Positions 18,792 through 28,752 of a stretch of DNA of 64,000 nt are shown one piece after another (within the stretch, counting starts at the first letter, position 1; every line of letters starts with the position of its first letter). The DNA is taken from contig NZ_JAAVUX010000003.1 of NCBI RefSeq assembly GCF_018449655.1, positions 186,001 through 250,000 on the forward strand, written 5' to 3'. This stretch comes from Pseudomonas sp. dw_358 (GTDB taxonomy: Bacteria > Pseudomonadota > Gammaproteobacteria > Pseudomonadales > Pseudomonadaceae). The notes beneath the pieces were generated by a model that was given only the letters and a program-made list of their open reading frames with translations, searched no databases and was not told where the DNA came from. Both the position numbers and the translations under genes were made by a program.

Positions 18792-19887
18792 TTACAGCCC
18801 TTGTTTCAGGCTGGCCACCAGGTACTCGTCGATATCGCCGTCCAGCACCTTGTCGCAGTCACTGCGCTCGACGCTGGTGCGCAGATCCTTGATCCGCGAG
18901 GCATCGAGCACGTAGGAGCGGATCTGGTGACCCCAGCCGATGTCGGATTTGGTGTCTTCCAGCGCCTGGGAGGCGGCGTTGCGCTTCTGCACTTCCTGCT
19001 CGTACAACCGGGCCCGCAGCATTTTCATGGCGGTGTCCTTGTTGGCGTGCTGGGAGCGCTCGTTCTGGCAGCTGACCACGGTGTTGGTGGGCACGTGGGT
19101 GATCCGCACCGCCGAGTCGGTGGTGTTGACGTGCTGACCGCCCGCGCCGGACGACCGATAGGTGTCGATGCGCAGGTCCGACGGGTTGATATCGATTTCG
19201 ATGTTGTCGTCGATCTCGGGAGAGACGAACACCGCCGAAAACGAGGTGTGGCGACGGTTGCCGGAGTCGAACGGGCTTTTGCGCACCAGACGGTGCACGC
19301 CGATCTCGGTGCGCAGCCAGCCAAAGGCATATTCACCCTTGATATGCAGTGTTGCGCCCTTGATACCGGCTACTTCACCGGCCGACAGCTCCATGATGGT
19401 CGTGTCGAAGCCACGTTTGTCGGCCCAGCGCAGGTACATGCGCAGCAGGATGTTGGCCCAGTCCTGGGCCTCGGTTCCGCCGGAGCCGGCCTGGATGTCC
19501 AGGTAGGCATTGTTGGCGTCCATTTCGCCGCTGAACATGCGCCGGAATTCGAGCTTTTCCAGCGACTCGCGCAGGCGTTCGACTTCGGCCGAGACGTCGG
19601 CTACAGCGCCTTCGTCCTCTTCTTCGGCGGCCATTTGCAGCAGGTCGCGGGCATCGGCCAGCCCACTGTGCATTTCGTCGAGGGTGTCGACGATCTGGGC
19701 CAGCAGCGAGCGTTCACGGCCCAGTTCCTGGGCGTAAGACGGGTTGTTCCAGACAGCGGGATCTTCAAGCTCGCGATTGACTTCGGTCAGACGCTCATGC
19801 TTTTGATCGTAGTCAAAGATACCCCCGAATAGTTTCGGAGCGCTCGGACAGGTCCTTGATGCTGTTAAGGATCGGGTTGATTTCCAT
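18792..19887 (-). CDS. prfB: peptide chain release factor 2, programmed +1 frameshift
   Basis: RF2 releases peptides at UAA and UGA. The gene starts at the ATG at 19887 and reads 24 codons (MEINPILNS... to GYL) to an in-frame TGA at 19813-19815. The site is GGGGG-TAT-CTT-TGA-C: a Shine-Dalgarno-like GGGGG upstream, slippery CTT and stop TGA, the classic autoregulatory frameshift. After the +1 shift, reading resumes at GAC and continues for the rest of the 364-residue protein. The GGQ catalytic loop is seen as GAGGQHVN and the stop-recognition tripeptide region lies in the SPFDSG/RHTSF neighbourhood. Automatic annotation starting at the internal ATG at 19673 would lose 71 residues. Confidence 0.97.
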
Positions 19888-20080
19888 GGCGGGCGGCACT
19901 CGTGCTTGGGCGTGTCAAAAGCCGGAGAGTATAACCCAGCTGCGCGAGGCGTGCGCGATCTCTATGGGTTCAGCCCGTGGGCCGCAGTGGCAACAACGCG
20001 ACCCTTCTGCCCGACCGCCGCGTCCGCATCACTGGCAACCCTGGAATCTTCCACAGCAGCCCTGAGCTGCAGAGATATCC

Positions 20081-21094
20081 CTACAGATCCTGCCCCACCA
20101 CCACCTGATTGCGGCCGTTGTTCTTGGCCTGGTACAGGCCCTTGTCCGCCGTGGAGATCAGTTCGCGGCAGTTGTCCGGCCGCGATGGGGTCATGGTGGC
20201 CAGGCCGATGCTGACGGTCAGGTTGGAACCCGCCTGCGGGGCGATGTGCGGGATGTTCAAACCGATGATGGTCTGGCGCAGCTTTTCGGCGATCAAGCGC
20301 GCGCCGCCCGGGGACGTGCCCGGCAGCACCAGGGAGAACTCTTCGCCGCCGTAGCGTGCAGGCAGATCGGTGGCGCGGCTGGTGGTCTGGCGAATGGCTT
20401 CAGCCACCCGGCGCAACGCTTCGTCGCCGTCCAGGTGGCCGAAGTTGTCGTTGTACAGCTTGAAGTAATCGACGTCGATCATCAGCAGCGAGATCTGCGT
20501 CTTGTCTCGCAGGGCGCGGCGCCACTCCAGCTCCAGGTATTCGTCGAAGTGCCGACGATTGGACAGCCCGGTCAGGCCGTCGGAATTCATCAGGCGCTGC
20601 AGCACCAGGTTGGTGTCGAGCAACTGTTGCTGGCTGACCCGCAAGGCGCGGTAGGCATCGTCACGCTGCAGCAGGGTCAAGTAGGAACGCGAATGGTAGC
20701 GGATGCGCGCCACCAGCTCGATGGTGTCCGGCAGCTTGACCAGGTAGTCGTTGGCGCCTGCGGCGAACGCGGCGCTCTTGATCATCGGGTCTTCCTTGGT
20801 GGAAAGCACGATGATCGGGATGTCCTGGGTCGCCGGGTGATTGCGGTATTCGCGCACCAGGGACAGACCGTCCAGCCCAGGCATGATCAAGTCCTGCAGA
20901 ATCACCGTGGGCTTGATGCGCATGGCCTGGTTGATGGCCTGCTGCGGGTCGGAACAGAAATGGAAGTCGATGTTTTGCTCGTGGGCCAGGCTGCGCCTGA
21001 TCGCCTCACCGATCATGGGCTGGTCGTCGACCAGCAACACCATCGATTTATAGGCGTCTGAGGAGGTGAATTCTTCGATCTGCAGGTCAATCAT
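20081..21094 (-). CDS. wspR: diguanylate cyclase response regulator WspR
   Basis: WspR makes cyclic di-GMP when phosphorylated by WspE. The receiver domain fills residues 15-140, with phospho-acceptor Asp68 in LQDLIMPG. A helical stalk leads to the GGDEF domain, whose active site reads GGEEF at residues 249-253; the product-inhibition I-site RATD is at 240-243, so the enzyme should be active and feedback-controlled. It is the last gene of the wsp operon, 39 bases after wspF. No defects that would lock it on or off are visible. Confidence 0.96.
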   Translation of the reverse strand: MIDLQIEEFTSSDAYKSMVLLVDDQPMIGEAIRRSLAHEQNIDFHFCSDPQQAINQAMRIKPTVILQDLIMPGLDGLSLVREYRNHPATQDIPIIVLSTKEDPMIKSAAFAAGANDYLVKLPDTIELVARIRYHSRSYLTLLQRDDAYRALRVSQQQLLDTNLVLQRLMNSDGLTGLSNRRHFDEYLELEWRRALRDKTQISLLMIDVDYFKLYNDNFGHLDGDEALRRVAEAIRQTTSRATDLPARYGGEEFSLVLPGTSPGGARLIAEKLRQTIIGLNIPHIAPQAGSNLTVSIGLATMTPSRPDNCRELISTADKGLYQAKNNGRNQVVVGQDL

Positions 21095-21133
21095 GCTCTG
21101 TCACCTGGTTACGGCGCGCTCGGTGGCTCGGGT

Positions 21134-22144
21134 TCATTGGGCAAAAACGTCCATCAGTCGTGGGGCAATCCGCTCCAGCGGACGTATTTCGACCGCTGCA
21201 TCTATCGCCGCAGCCGCCTTGGGCATCCCGTACACCGCACAGCTCTGCTGATCCTGAGCAATGGTCAGATAACCCTGTTCGCGCATCAGCTTGAGGCCTT
21301 GCGCGCCATCGCGCCCCATCCCGGTCAACAGCACGCCAATGGCGTCACCGGTCCAGAACTGCGCGACACTTTCAAAGAAAACATCGATCGACGGCCGGTA
21401 AATTTCGTTTACCGGCTCTGCCGTGTAGGCGAGGGTACCATTTTTTAACAAACGAATATGGTGATTGGTGCCAGCCAGTAGCACAACGCCAGCTTGCGGC
21501 CGTTCGCCATCGCTGGCAAGCCTGACCTGAAGACCCGAAACACCGGACAACCACTCGGCCATGCCGGCCGCGAACACCTGGTCGACATGCTGGACCAGCA
21601 CGATGGCCGCAGGAAAGTCTCGCGGCAGCCCCTTGAGCAGAATTTCCAGCGCCGCCGGGCCGCCGGCGGAGGAACCGATGGCCACCAGGCGCTCGCGTTG
21701 TTCGCTCTGCCGTGGTGCCGGCTGGAAGGTCTTGACCGGTGCGCCGCGCTGGCCGATCAGCCAGCCGATATTGAGGATCTTGCGCAACAGCGGCGCTGCG
21801 GCGTCCTGCGGATTGCCCGCGCCCAGGGCCGGCGTGTCGACCACATCCAGTGCGCCATGGCCCATGGCCTCGAAGACCCGATTCATGTGCGCCTGACGGT
21901 CCACGGTGACGATGACGATGGCGCAGGGGCTCTTGGCCATGATCTGGCGCGTGGCCTCTACCCCGTCCATCACTGGCATGATCAGGTCCATGAGGATCAG
22001 GTCCGGCGTCTGCGCCTCGGCCCGCTCCACCGCCTGGGCGCCGTCCTGCGCCACCCAGATGATCTGGTGGGCCGGCTCGAAAGCAATAGCCCGACGTAAT
22101 GCCTCGACTGCCAGCGGCATGTCGTTGACGATGGCGATCTTCAT
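21134..22144 (-). CDS. wspF: chemotaxis-type methylesterase WspF
   Basis: WspF removes methyl groups from WspA and so resets the Wsp signal; loss-of-function mutants give wrinkly colonies with high cyclic di-GMP. The receiver domain has Asp53 in LMDLIMPVMDG. The CheB methylesterase domain shows the Ser motif GSSAGGPAALE, His in LVQHVD and Asp in GMGRDGAQG. All key residues are present, so the allele looks wild-type. It overlaps wspE by 4 bases. Confidence 0.96.
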   Translation of the reverse strand: MKIAIVNDMPLAVEALRRAIAFEPAHQIIWVAQDGAQAVERAEAQTPDLILMDLIMPVMDGVEATRQIMAKSPCAIVIVTVDRQAHMNRVFEAMGHGALDVVDTPALGAGNPQDAAAPLLRKILNIGWLIGQRGAPVKTFQPAPRQSEQRERLVAIGSSAGGPAALEILLKGLPRDFPAAIVLVQHVDQVFAAGMAEWLSGVSGLQVRLASDGERPQAGVVLLAGTNHHIRLLKNGTLAYTAEPVNEIYRPSIDVFFESVAQFWTGDAIGVLLTGMGRDGAQGLKLMREQGYLTIAQDQQSCAVYGMPKAAAAIDAAVEIRPLERIAPRLMDVFAQ

Positions 22145-24450
22145 TCCTGGGCTCCCCCGATCAACTCCACGACCGCATCGAGCAACGCGTCGTCATGAAA
22201 ACTGGCTTTTGCCAGATAATAGTCGGCGCCGGCATCCAGCCCCCGTCGTCGGTCCTCCTCACGGTCTTTATATGAGACCACCATCACAGGTAATGCCTGC
22301 AGGCGGCTGTCGCGACGCAACAAGGTGACCAGTTCTATGCCGTCCATGCGCGGCATGTCGATGTCGGTGATCAGCAGGTCGAACGCTTCGCTGCGCAGGG
22401 CGTTCCAGCCGTCCATGCCGTCCACTGCCACGGCCACCTCGTAGCCACGATGGGTCAGCAGCTTGCGCTGCAGCTCGCGCACGGTCAGGGAATCGTCCAC
22501 CACCAGGACTTTCTTGCGCGGCACTTCATTCTGGCGGTTGCGCCGGTCAATACGCTCCAGCCGCCCGGTATTGAGCAACTTCTCCACCGAGCGCAGCATG
22601 TCCTCGACATCGACGATCAATACCACCGAGCCGTTGTCGAGCAGGGCACCGGCAGAAATGTCCTGAACCTTGCCCAGTCGTGGGTCCAGCGGCAACACCA
22701 CCAGGGTGCGCTCACCAATGAACCGCTCGACCGCCACGCCGTAGATGGCCTCGCGCTCGCGAATCACCACGACTTTCAACGAGTCTTCGGGGCCCTGGGA
22801 CGCCGGCCGCTGCAGCAACTGGCTGGCGGCCACCAGGCCGACGTGCTGGCCCTGATACCAGAAGTGCTGGCGGCCTTCGAGCTGGACGATGTCGTCGGCG
22901 GCCAGATCCAGCATGTGTTCGATGTGGGCCAGGGGAAAGGCATAGGCTTCTTCGCCCACCTCGACCACCAGGCTGCGCACCACCGACAGGGTCAGCGGCA
23001 CTTCCAGATGGAAGCGACTGCCCTGCCCCGCCACCTGATACAGGTCCACGGAGCCACGCAACTGGCGGACCATGTGCTGCACCGCGTCCAGGCCCACGCC
23101 GCGGCCGGACACTTCGGTCACGGTGTCGCGCAGACTGAAGCCCGGCAGAAACAGAAACGACAGCAGTTCCTCTTCACTCAGCTGCGCCGCCGTGTCGGCC
23201 GGCGATAACTGCCGGGCAATGATGGTGCGGCGCAGGCGCTCCAGATCGACGCCGTTGCCGTCATCGCTCAGTTCCAGCACCAGCAGACCCGCCTGATGGG
23301 AGGCCCGCAGGCGAATCGTGCCCTCGGCAGACTTGCCGGCCAGCAGGCGCGCTTCGGGCGATTCGATGCCATGGTCCACGGCGTTGCGCAGCAGGTGGGT
23401 CAAGGGCGCTTCGAGGCGTTCGAGCACATCGCGATCGACCTGGGTCTTCTCGCCTTCGATTTCCAGGCGCACCGGCTTGCCCAGGCTGCGGCCCAAGTCG
23501 CGTACCATGCGTTCCTGGCCCACCAGCACGTCGGCAAAGGGCCGCATGCGGCACGCCAACGCGGTGTCATAGAGCAACTGCGCGCGCTGACTGGCCTGCC
23601 AGCCGAACTCGTCGAGGTCGCTGGTCTGGCGCGAGAGCATTTGCTGGGCGTCGGCCAGCAGGTGCTGAGCCTGGCCCAGGGCTTCGCGCACGTCATCGCC
23701 TGCCGCGCTGCCCTCCAGTTGCTCCTTGACCCGGTCCAGGGCTTGCAGGCTCTGGGACTGCAACCGGCGCATGCGCTGCATTCCGGTGAGGTACGGCTTG
23801 ATCCGCTGGGTTTCCACCAGTGACTTGCTGGAAAGATCCAGCAGGCTGTTCAAGCGTTCGGCGGTGACTCGCAGCACCCGTTCGCCACCCTCGAGACGGC
23901 CGCCGCGGTTCGGCGCGATCCCACCGCCTACCGGCTCGGGGGCTTGGGCTTCGACCGGGACTGGCGCCTCGACCACGGGCAGGATCAGGCTCGACTCCAG
24001 CTCTGGAGCCACGCTGGGCGGCGCTGTTGCGGGGGCTGCGAGGGCTGCCGTCTGCGCAACGTCCGGGTCCAGCAGTGCCTCCATTTGCACGACCCAGGCG
24101 TCAATGTCCCGGGGGCCGGGGATATTGCCCGGCGTGCCGATGCGCATCAACAGGTCGGTGCCCTGCAGCAAGGCATCGATGTGCTCGGGCAGCAGGTACA
24201 GCCGCCGGTCCTGGGCGCGCACCAGACATTCTTCCATCAAGTGCGCGACGCTGACCCCGGCATCGACGCCGACAATCCGTGCCGCCCCCTTGAGGGAGTG
24301 GGCGGCGCGCATGCAGGCTTCGAGGTGCTCGGCCTGGGTCGGATTGCGCTCCAGGGCCAGCAAGCCATTGCTGAGCACCTGGGTCTGAGCCTCGGCCTCC
24401 AGGCTGAACAGCTCCAGCAGCGATGCATCACGCATCTGGTCGGGGGTCAT
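22141..24450 (-). CDS. wspE: hybrid CheA-type histidine kinase WspE
   Basis: A 769-residue kinase: an N-terminal Hpt domain with phospho-His51 (AAHSLKGAARIVG), a dimerisation segment, a HATPase_c domain with N box HLLRNAVDHGIESP and G box GRGVGLDAV, a CheW-like domain and a C-terminal receiver (LLITDIDMPRMDG). It phosphorylates WspR and WspF. The linker between Hpt and dimerisation domains (about residues 130-190) is rich in Ala/Pro, typical of tethering. Overlaps wspD and wspF by 4 bases each, indicating coupled translation. Confidence 0.96.
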   Translation of the reverse strand: MTPDQMRDASLLELFSLEAEAQTQVLSNGLLALERNPTQAEHLEACMRAAHSLKGAARIVGVDAGVSVAHLMEECLVRAQDRRLYLLPEHIDALLQGTDLLMRIGTPGNIPGPRDIDAWVVQMEALLDPDVAQTAALAAPATAPPSVAPELESSLILPVVEAPVPVEAQAPEPVGGGIAPNRGGRLEGGERVLRVTAERLNSLLDLSSKSLVETQRIKPYLTGMQRMRRLQSQSLQALDRVKEQLEGSAAGDDVREALGQAQHLLADAQQMLSRQTSDLDEFGWQASQRAQLLYDTALACRMRPFADVLVGQERMVRDLGRSLGKPVRLEIEGEKTQVDRDVLERLEAPLTHLLRNAVDHGIESPEARLLAGKSAEGTIRLRASHQAGLLVLELSDDGNGVDLERLRRTIIARQLSPADTAAQLSEEELLSFLFLPGFSLRDTVTEVSGRGVGLDAVQHMVRQLRGSVDLYQVAGQGSRFHLEVPLTLSVVRSLVVEVGEEAYAFPLAHIEHMLDLAADDIVQLEGRQHFWYQGQHVGLVAASQLLQRPASQGPEDSLKVVVIREREAIYGVAVERFIGERTLVVLPLDPRLGKVQDISAGALLDNGSVVLIVDVEDMLRSVEKLLNTGRLERIDRRNRQNEVPRKKVLVVDDSLTVRELQRKLLTHRGYEVAVAVDGMDGWNALRSEAFDLLITDIDMPRMDGIELVTLLRRDSRLQALPVMVVSYKDREEDRRRGLDAGADYYLAKASFHDDALLDAVVELIGGAQE

Positions 24451-25139
24451 GTCAGGCTCCGGGTCATCGCGGCCAGCAACGGCTCATCATCCAGCACGCG
24501 CACACTGCGGCCGTTGAACGCCAGCACGCAGCGGGTGAAACGAGCGCCCGCCTGGCTGGCGGCCACCGAGGCACTGTCCAGCAGGTCTTCACCGATACCA
24601 TGGATGCCGTCGACCTCGTCCACCGGCACCACCACCGAGCCACCCTGGGCGCCGATGATCAGCATCCGCGGTGTCACCCGTGCCGTGCTGGCGGGCGGCG
24701 CACTGCCGGCCTGTATACCGAGCAACTCGCCCAGCGACAGGCAGGCCACCAGCGCACCGCGTACGTTGGCGACGCCCAGCAAGGCCCGGGAACGTTGATG
24801 GGGCAACGAATGCACCGGCTGCAAGGTGGAAACCTCGATCAGCCGGCGCGTGGCCAACGCCAGCCACTCATCGCCCAGACGAAAGATCAGCAGCGAGCGG
24901 CTGGCCACTTCGCCCTGTTGCGCCCGGTATTCCTGTTGCACCCGTTGCTGACCCAGCGAATAGCGGTCCAGCAGGCGCGTGGCTGCGGCGGCATACACCG
25001 AGCAGTTGCGACAATGGATATGCTCCACCAGCAGGGGGCAGGACTTGTCGCCCAGTACGCCGATCCGGTTCCAGCAATCGTCGATGGGCTCGGCATCCTG
25101 CTGGATCACATCCAGCGTCTGCAGACTGTGCTCACTCAT
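24447..25139 (-). CDS. wspD: CheW-like coupling protein WspD
   Basis: WspD is one of two CheW-type couplers linking the receptor WspA to kinase WspE. The 230-residue protein has a CheW fold from about residue 80 (LLIFRLGDEWLALATRRLIEVS, LLGVANVRGALVACLSL). An N-terminal extension contains four cysteines within a short span (CWNRIG, SCPLLVEHIHCRNCSVY), which may bind a metal; this is characteristic of the WspD type, function unknown. Overlaps its neighbours by 4 bases. Confidence 0.94.
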   Translation of the reverse strand: MSEHSLQTLDVIQQDAEPIDDCWNRIGVLGDKSCPLLVEHIHCRNCSVYAAAATRLLDRYSLGQQRVQQEYRAQQGEVASRSLLIFRLGDEWLALATRRLIEVSTLQPVHSLPHQRSRALLGVANVRGALVACLSLGELLGIQAGSAPPASTARVTPRMLIIGAQGGSVVVPVDEVDGIHGIGEDLLDSASVAASQAGARFTRCVLAFNGRSVRVLDDEPLLAAMTRSLT

Positions 25140-26416
25140 CCGCGCGGCTCCTGCTCACCCGAGCGGCCACTGCGGGCGGCGCGCTCCTGAAGACGCCGCG
25201 CACCGGCAGTGTCCCCCTGGGCGGCCAGTAACATGGCCAACTGGGACAAGGCTTCGACATGCTGGGGTTCCAGGTACAGCGCCTTGCGGTAGAAGGCTTG
25301 CGCAGCACTGATGTCGCCGGCCACATCACTGAGCAGGCCCAGCCAGTAATACACCTGTGCCGTGGGCGCATGCTGCTTGAGGTAGTCCTCGCAGGCCGCC
25401 CGAGCCTCCAGGCTTTTGCCTCCGTTGGCGAGGTTGGCGATATGCGTCAACAGCGCCTGGTTATCGGTGTCCCTGGCGGCCTGGGGCGCGATCGGCGCCG
25501 CCAGTACCGGCCTTGGCCTGGGCGTGACGTTCGGGGCCGGGCGCGCGGCCCTGGCCTGGCGGACGGGCACCGGAGGCGCGATGACCGGCGCCGCCGGGCT
25601 CGGCATCGGCGCAGGCTCAGGCTCTGCACGGACGAAGGCGAAGGACTGCGCGATACCGATCGGGCGCATGCCCATGCGCGCCAACAGACTGCCCTCGGCC
25701 GGGCCGATGAACAGTGCGCCGTCGGCCAGAGTGAAGTTCTTCAAGACCTCGAACACCCGCTGCTGGGTCTCGATGTCGAAATAGATCAGCAGATTGCGGC
25801 AGAACACGAAATCGTAGCGGGGCTCTTTGGCCAGCAGCGCCGGGTCGAGAATGTTGCCCGCCTGAAAGCGCACCTGAGCCGTCACCCGTTCGTTGAGGCG
25901 ATAGCCGTCGGCTTCGGCCTGAAAGTGCCGGTCGCGATAACCCAGTTGCTGCCCGCGAAACGAGTTGCGCCCATACACGGCGCGCTGGGCCTTGGCCACC
26001 GACAACGGGCTGATGTCCACGGCGTCGACCTTGAATTGCGCTGGCGCGATACCGGCATCCAGCAGGCTCATGGCAATGGAATAAGGCTCTTCGCCCGTGG
26101 AGCACGGCAGGCTAAGCAGCCGCAGGCCGCGCACGCCCTTGAGCGTGGCCAGCCGTTGCTGGGCCAGCCGCGCCAAGGCGTCGAAGGTTTCCGGGTAGCG
26201 CAGGAACCAGGTCTCGGGAACAATCACGGCTTCGATCAAGGCTTGCTGCTCGGCCGGTGAGCTCTGCAACAGCTGCCAATAGGCGGACAAGTCCGGCTGT
26301 ACGGCGGCCTTGCAGCGCAGCTGCACGGCCCGCTCGATCATCGGCGCACCCACCGACGCCACATCCAGACCGATGCGGTCACGCAGATAGGCGAAAAACC
26401 GCGAATCGTCGCTCAT
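25136..26416 (-). CDS. wspC: CheR-type methyltransferase WspC with TPR tail
   Basis: WspC methylates glutamates of WspA using S-adenosylmethionine and so activates the pathway. The methyltransferase domain occupies about residues 1-270, with LSLPCSTGEEPYSIAM as SAM motif and FVFCRNLLIYFD further on. A Pro/Ala linker (about 275-325) is followed by tetratricopeptide repeats (YYWLGLLSDVAGDISAAQAFYRKALYLEP), as in known WspC. 426 residues, normal length. Confidence 0.95.
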   Translation of the reverse strand: MSDDSRFFAYLRDRIGLDVASVGAPMIERAVQLRCKAAVQPDLSAYWQLLQSSPAEQQALIEAVIVPETWFLRYPETFDALARLAQQRLATLKGVRGLRLLSLPCSTGEEPYSIAMSLLDAGIAPAQFKVDAVDISPLSVAKAQRAVYGRNSFRGQQLGYRDRHFQAEADGYRLNERVTAQVRFQAGNILDPALLAKEPRYDFVFCRNLLIYFDIETQQRVFEVLKNFTLADGALFIGPAEGSLLARMGMRPIGIAQSFAFVRAEPEPAPMPSPAAPVIAPPVPVRQARAARPAPNVTPRPRPVLAAPIAPQAARDTDNQALLTHIANLANGGKSLEARAACEDYLKQHAPTAQVYYWLGLLSDVAGDISAAQAFYRKALYLEPQHVEALSQLAMLLAAQGDTAGARRLQERAARSGRSGEQEPRG

Positions 26417-26931
26417 GGGCCCACCTCATCCGTATCGGCCGGCATGTAAAGCAACTCGCACACCGCCTCACTGAGCAAGTCCCCGACACGCACCCATTGC
26501 ATCATCCCCTGGGCATCCTCGCGCACCGGCCCCAGGTAAGGCGCCTCGCGATTATTCAAACCATAGCTGCGAAATTCGTCCGGCGAGCAGCGCAAGGTTT
26601 CGTTGGCATGCTCCAGCACCAGCCCGAGCAAACGCTCGGGATACCGGGGGTCCGTGCGGTAGTGCACCAGCACCAGCCGGGTGCTGGTGCGCGCGGCAGC
26701 GGGGTGGCCGAACGCCAGTTGGCTGAGGTCGATCACCGGCACCATCTGCCCGCGATGGGCGAAAATCCCCGCGACCCAGCCCGGCGAACGGGCGATCGGC
26801 TTGAGTGCCAGGCGCGGCAGCACCTCGGCGATTTCCGCTGCCTGCAAGGCAAAGCGGTCCTGGCCGATGCTGAACACCAGAAACAATTTATGGCGCGGCG
26901 CGGGCGCGCCCGCAGTGCCGGGGATACTCAT
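26413..26931 (-). CDS. wspB: CheW-like coupling protein WspB
   Basis: The smaller of the two CheW-type couplers (172 residues). The CheW fold is seen from residue 15 (KLFLVFSIGQDRFALQAAEIAEVLPRL) through VAGIFAHRGQMVPVIDLSQL. It connects WspA with WspE at the membrane array. The start codon shares one base with the wspA stop (TGATG), implying coupled translation. Confidence 0.95.
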   Translation of the reverse strand: MSIPGTAGAPAPRHKLFLVFSIGQDRFALQAAEIAEVLPRLALKPIARSPGWVAGIFAHRGQMVPVIDLSQLAFGHPAAARTSTRLVLVHYRTDPRYPERLLGLVLEHANETLRCSPDEFRSYGLNNREAPYLGPVREDAQGMMQWVRVGDLLSEAVCELLYMPADTDEVGP

Positions 26932-28553
26932 CAGACTTTAAAGCGCGATACGCCGCCGCGCAGCCCGGTGGCCACCTGGCTCAGTTCATCAATGGCGAAG
27001 CTGGCCTGGCGCAATGACTCCACGGTCTGGCTGCTGGCGTCGCCCAGTTGGGTCAAGGCGTGATTGATCTGCTCGGCACCGGTGGCCTGGGCCTGCATGC
27101 CTTCGTTGACCATCAGCACCCGCGGCGCCAACGCCTGCACTTGAGCAATGATCTGCGACAGCTGATCGCCCACCTGGGTGACTTCGTACATGCCCCGGCG
27201 CACTTCTTCGCTGAACTTGTCCATGCCCATCACCCCCGCGGACACGGCCGACTGGATCTCGCGGACCATCTGTTCGATGTCGTAAGTGGCCACTGCCGTC
27301 TGATCGGCCAGGCGCCGCACTTCGGTGGCCACCACGGCGAAACCACGGCCGTACTCACCGGCCTTTTCGGCTTCGATGGCCGCGTTGAGGGACAGCAGGT
27401 TAGTCTGGTCGGCGACCTTGACGATGGTCACCACCACCTGATTGATGTTGCCGGCCTTCTCGTTGAGCACCGCCAGCTTGTTGTTCACCAACTCGGCCGC
27501 GCCCATGACCTGATGCATGGTCTCCTCCATGCGCGAAAGGCCTTGCTGTCCGGAACCGGCCAGCAGCGAGGCCTGATCGGCCGCCGTGGTCACTTCGCTC
27601 ATGGTGCGTACCAGATCACGTGAGGTCGCCGCGATTTCACGGGAAGTAGCGCCGATTTCGGTGGTGGTCGCCGCAGTTTCAGTGGCCGTGGCCTGCTGCT
27701 GCCGGGACGTGGCGGCGATCTCGGTGACCGAGGTGGTCACCTGCACCGACGAACGCTGGGCCTGGGAAACCAGACCGGTCAGCTCCGTCATCATGTCGTT
27801 GAAACCCAACTCCACTGCGCCGAACTCGTCCTTGCGCGCCAGGTTCAGGCGCCGGCTAAGGTCGCCGGTGCGCATGGTCTCGAGGATGCCGACGATCTTC
27901 TTCATCGGCTCCATGATCGAGCGCATCAACAGGAAACCGCAGAGTGCGGCGGCCAATATCGCCAGCACCAGGGAGATGCCCATGGTCAGCTTCGCGGTGT
28001 TGACGTCCTGGTCAATGGCATCGGTGGCCTGGGTCGCCGCCTTGCGGTTGGCATCGATGACCAGGTTCAGGTGCTTGCGGCCGTTATTCCAGAGAGGTGT
28101 GAGCTCGTTGGTGAACATTTCCTGCGCTTCCATGAAACGCTTGTGCTTGTAGGCGTCGATGACCTTGGCCAGTGAGGCCTCATAGCCCTTGCGCATATCG
28201 CCGAACTGTTCGAACTGAGCCTGGTCGGTGGCGTCCTGGATCGTCGCGCGGTACAGCGCCATCTGCTCGGTGAGCTTATCGCCGAAGCCCTTGTAGGCAT
28301 CATCGTCGGCCGTGACCAGTTCGCGCTGGTAGCTCAGCCCGATCAATTGCTGGGTATAGAGATAACTGTCGACCCAGGCGCTGCGCATCATCGAGCCATA
28401 GAACACCCCGGGGACGCTGTCGGTGCGCACCGCCGTTTCACTGGCCTCGATTCGTTGCAGACGGCTATAAGAGGCAACAACCATGGCCAGCATGATGGCG
28501 ATGATCACGGCGAAACTCGCCAGAATGCGATGGCGCAACGTCCAGTTCTTCAC
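26931..28553 (-). CDS. wspA: methyl-accepting chemotaxis-type receptor WspA
   Basis: WspA is the surface-contact receptor of the Wsp system. A 540-residue protein with transmembrane helices at about residues 10-30 and 190-212, a periplasmic four-helix-type sensor between them, a HAMP domain (MRSIMEPMKKIVGILETMRTGDLS region) and a cytoplasmic signalling tip (EKAGEYGRGFAVVATEVRRLADQ at about 390). Methylation helices are rich in Ala/Thr/Glu. It heads the operon. The region upstream (28554-28752) has a TATAAT on the minus strand at 28648-28653 but no good -35 box. Confidence 0.95.
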   Translation of the reverse strand: MKNWTLRHRILASFAVIIAIMLAMVVASYSRLQRIEASETAVRTDSVPGVFYGSMMRSAWVDSYLYTQQLIGLSYQRELVTADDDAYKGFGDKLTEQMALYRATIQDATDQAQFEQFGDMRKGYEASLAKVIDAYKHKRFMEAQEMFTNELTPLWNNGRKHLNLVIDANRKAATQATDAIDQDVNTAKLTMGISLVLAILAAALCGFLLMRSIMEPMKKIVGILETMRTGDLSRRLNLARKDEFGAVELGFNDMMTELTGLVSQAQRSSVQVTTSVTEIAATSRQQQATATETAATTTEIGATSREIAATSRDLVRTMSEVTTAADQASLLAGSGQQGLSRMEETMHQVMGAAELVNNKLAVLNEKAGNINQVVVTIVKVADQTNLLSLNAAIEAEKAGEYGRGFAVVATEVRRLADQTAVATYDIEQMVREIQSAVSAGVMGMDKFSEEVRRGMYEVTQVGDQLSQIIAQVQALAPRVLMVNEGMQAQATGAEQINHALTQLGDASSQTVESLRQASFAIDELSQVATGLRGGVSRFKV

Positions 28554-28752
28554 GGTAAACCCTCGGGGGAATGCTTCGACTGCACATGAAAGGCGGCCGA
28601 GTATAAAACGGCAGCTCAGACAGATTCATGCTCAGCGAATACTTTCCATTATATGTAAGGGTATTACCAGCGGCGGTTGACATTCAGGCGTCAGAATTTT
28701 GGTGGGCCGGCCGGCGCGCGCTCCCCACACAAACCGCGATGGCGCCCCTGTG

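Noticed and set aside
17227..18915. Open frame of 562 codons antisense to lysS
   Set aside because: Shadow of lysS, which has all class II synthetase motifs.
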